Source: Bacteroidales bacterium (GTDB taxonomy: Bacteria; Bacteroidota; Bacteroidia; Bacteroidales; TTA-H9). From it: 43,505 nucleotides of DNA. The notes below the pieces were generated by a model, which was given only the letters and a program-made list of their open reading frames with translations, was not told the origin of the DNA and ran no database searches. The stretch spans positions 1-43,505 of the forward strand of contig JAQVCV010000038.1 of assembly GCA_028689615.1 (NCBI GenBank). Direction: 5' to 3'. Positions 43,498 to 43,505 of this stretch are shown piece after piece. The translations under genes and the position numbers were made by a program. How positions within the stretch are numbered: position 1 is the first letter of the stretch; every line of letters begins with the position of its first letter.

Positions 43498-43505
43498 TTA
43501 GGTAG

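Overview
This window is a piece of a Bacteroidota chromosome. Four things point there: two secreted proteins ending in the gliding-motility/type IX secretion (T9SS) C-terminal domain, one of them 3,135 residues long with SprB-like and PKD repeats; a short (288 aa) housekeeping sigma factor of the Bacteroidota type; fourteen upstream regions carrying an exact TAnnTTTG -7 box; and generally weak Shine-Dalgarno sites. A glycyl radical hydroxyproline dehydratase beside a peroxide-stress operon suggests an anaerobe or facultative organism that meets oxygen. Genus cannot be fixed from the sequence. No rRNA, tRNA, CRISPR array or IS transposase was seen.

Layout. 1-1318 (-): NhaD-type antiporter cut by the window edge. 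1531-4409 (+): CoA-binding protein, a T9SS-exported cohesin-like/PKD protein and tRNA selenouridine synthase MnmH, whose 3' end overlaps convergent nth (4390-5043, -). 5134-8368 (-): the translation cluster thrS-infC-rpmI-rplT, in which infC appears to start at an AUA codon behind a strong Shine-Dalgarno. 8542-14055 (-): a probable hydroxyproline/peptide locus made of glycyl radical activase hypE, trans-4-hydroxy-L-proline dehydratase hypD, a decayed proline-racemase-family gene interrupted by an in-frame TAA, and a secreted S37-type peptidase. 14373-17426 (+): small membrane protein, a second NhaD/ArsB-type permease, and a two-domain FAS1 lipoprotein. 17683-19300 (-): perR-dps-peroxiredoxin. 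19503-30080 (+): hldD and the giant PKD protein.

30081-30981 is non-coding and packed with GGTATT/AATACC boxes. It is followed by two almost identical copies (904 bp, two differences) of an Rpn-family nuclease gene, each copy running from its -7 box to its stop codon. 33121-35516 (-): dapF, a GNAT acetyltransferase and mltG, tightly packed. 35744-38937 (+): a DegP/HtrA protease, rpoD and a NUDIX hydrolase. 38948-43108 (-): single-domain response regulator, yidC and pyrG, where the pyrG terminator overlaps the yidC promoter. The last 400 bp hold only a start-less reading frame.

Functionally most genes are housekeeping (translation, CTP, lysine/peptidoglycan, membrane insertion, LPS heptose, DNA repair). 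The accessory content worth attention is the hydroxyproline locus with its dying racemase homologue, the precise Rpn cassette duplication, the GGTATT field next to it, and some regulatory arrangements (AUA start of infC, candidate PerR operator, terminator/promoter overlap). All family assignments come from reading motifs in the sequence; no database search was run.
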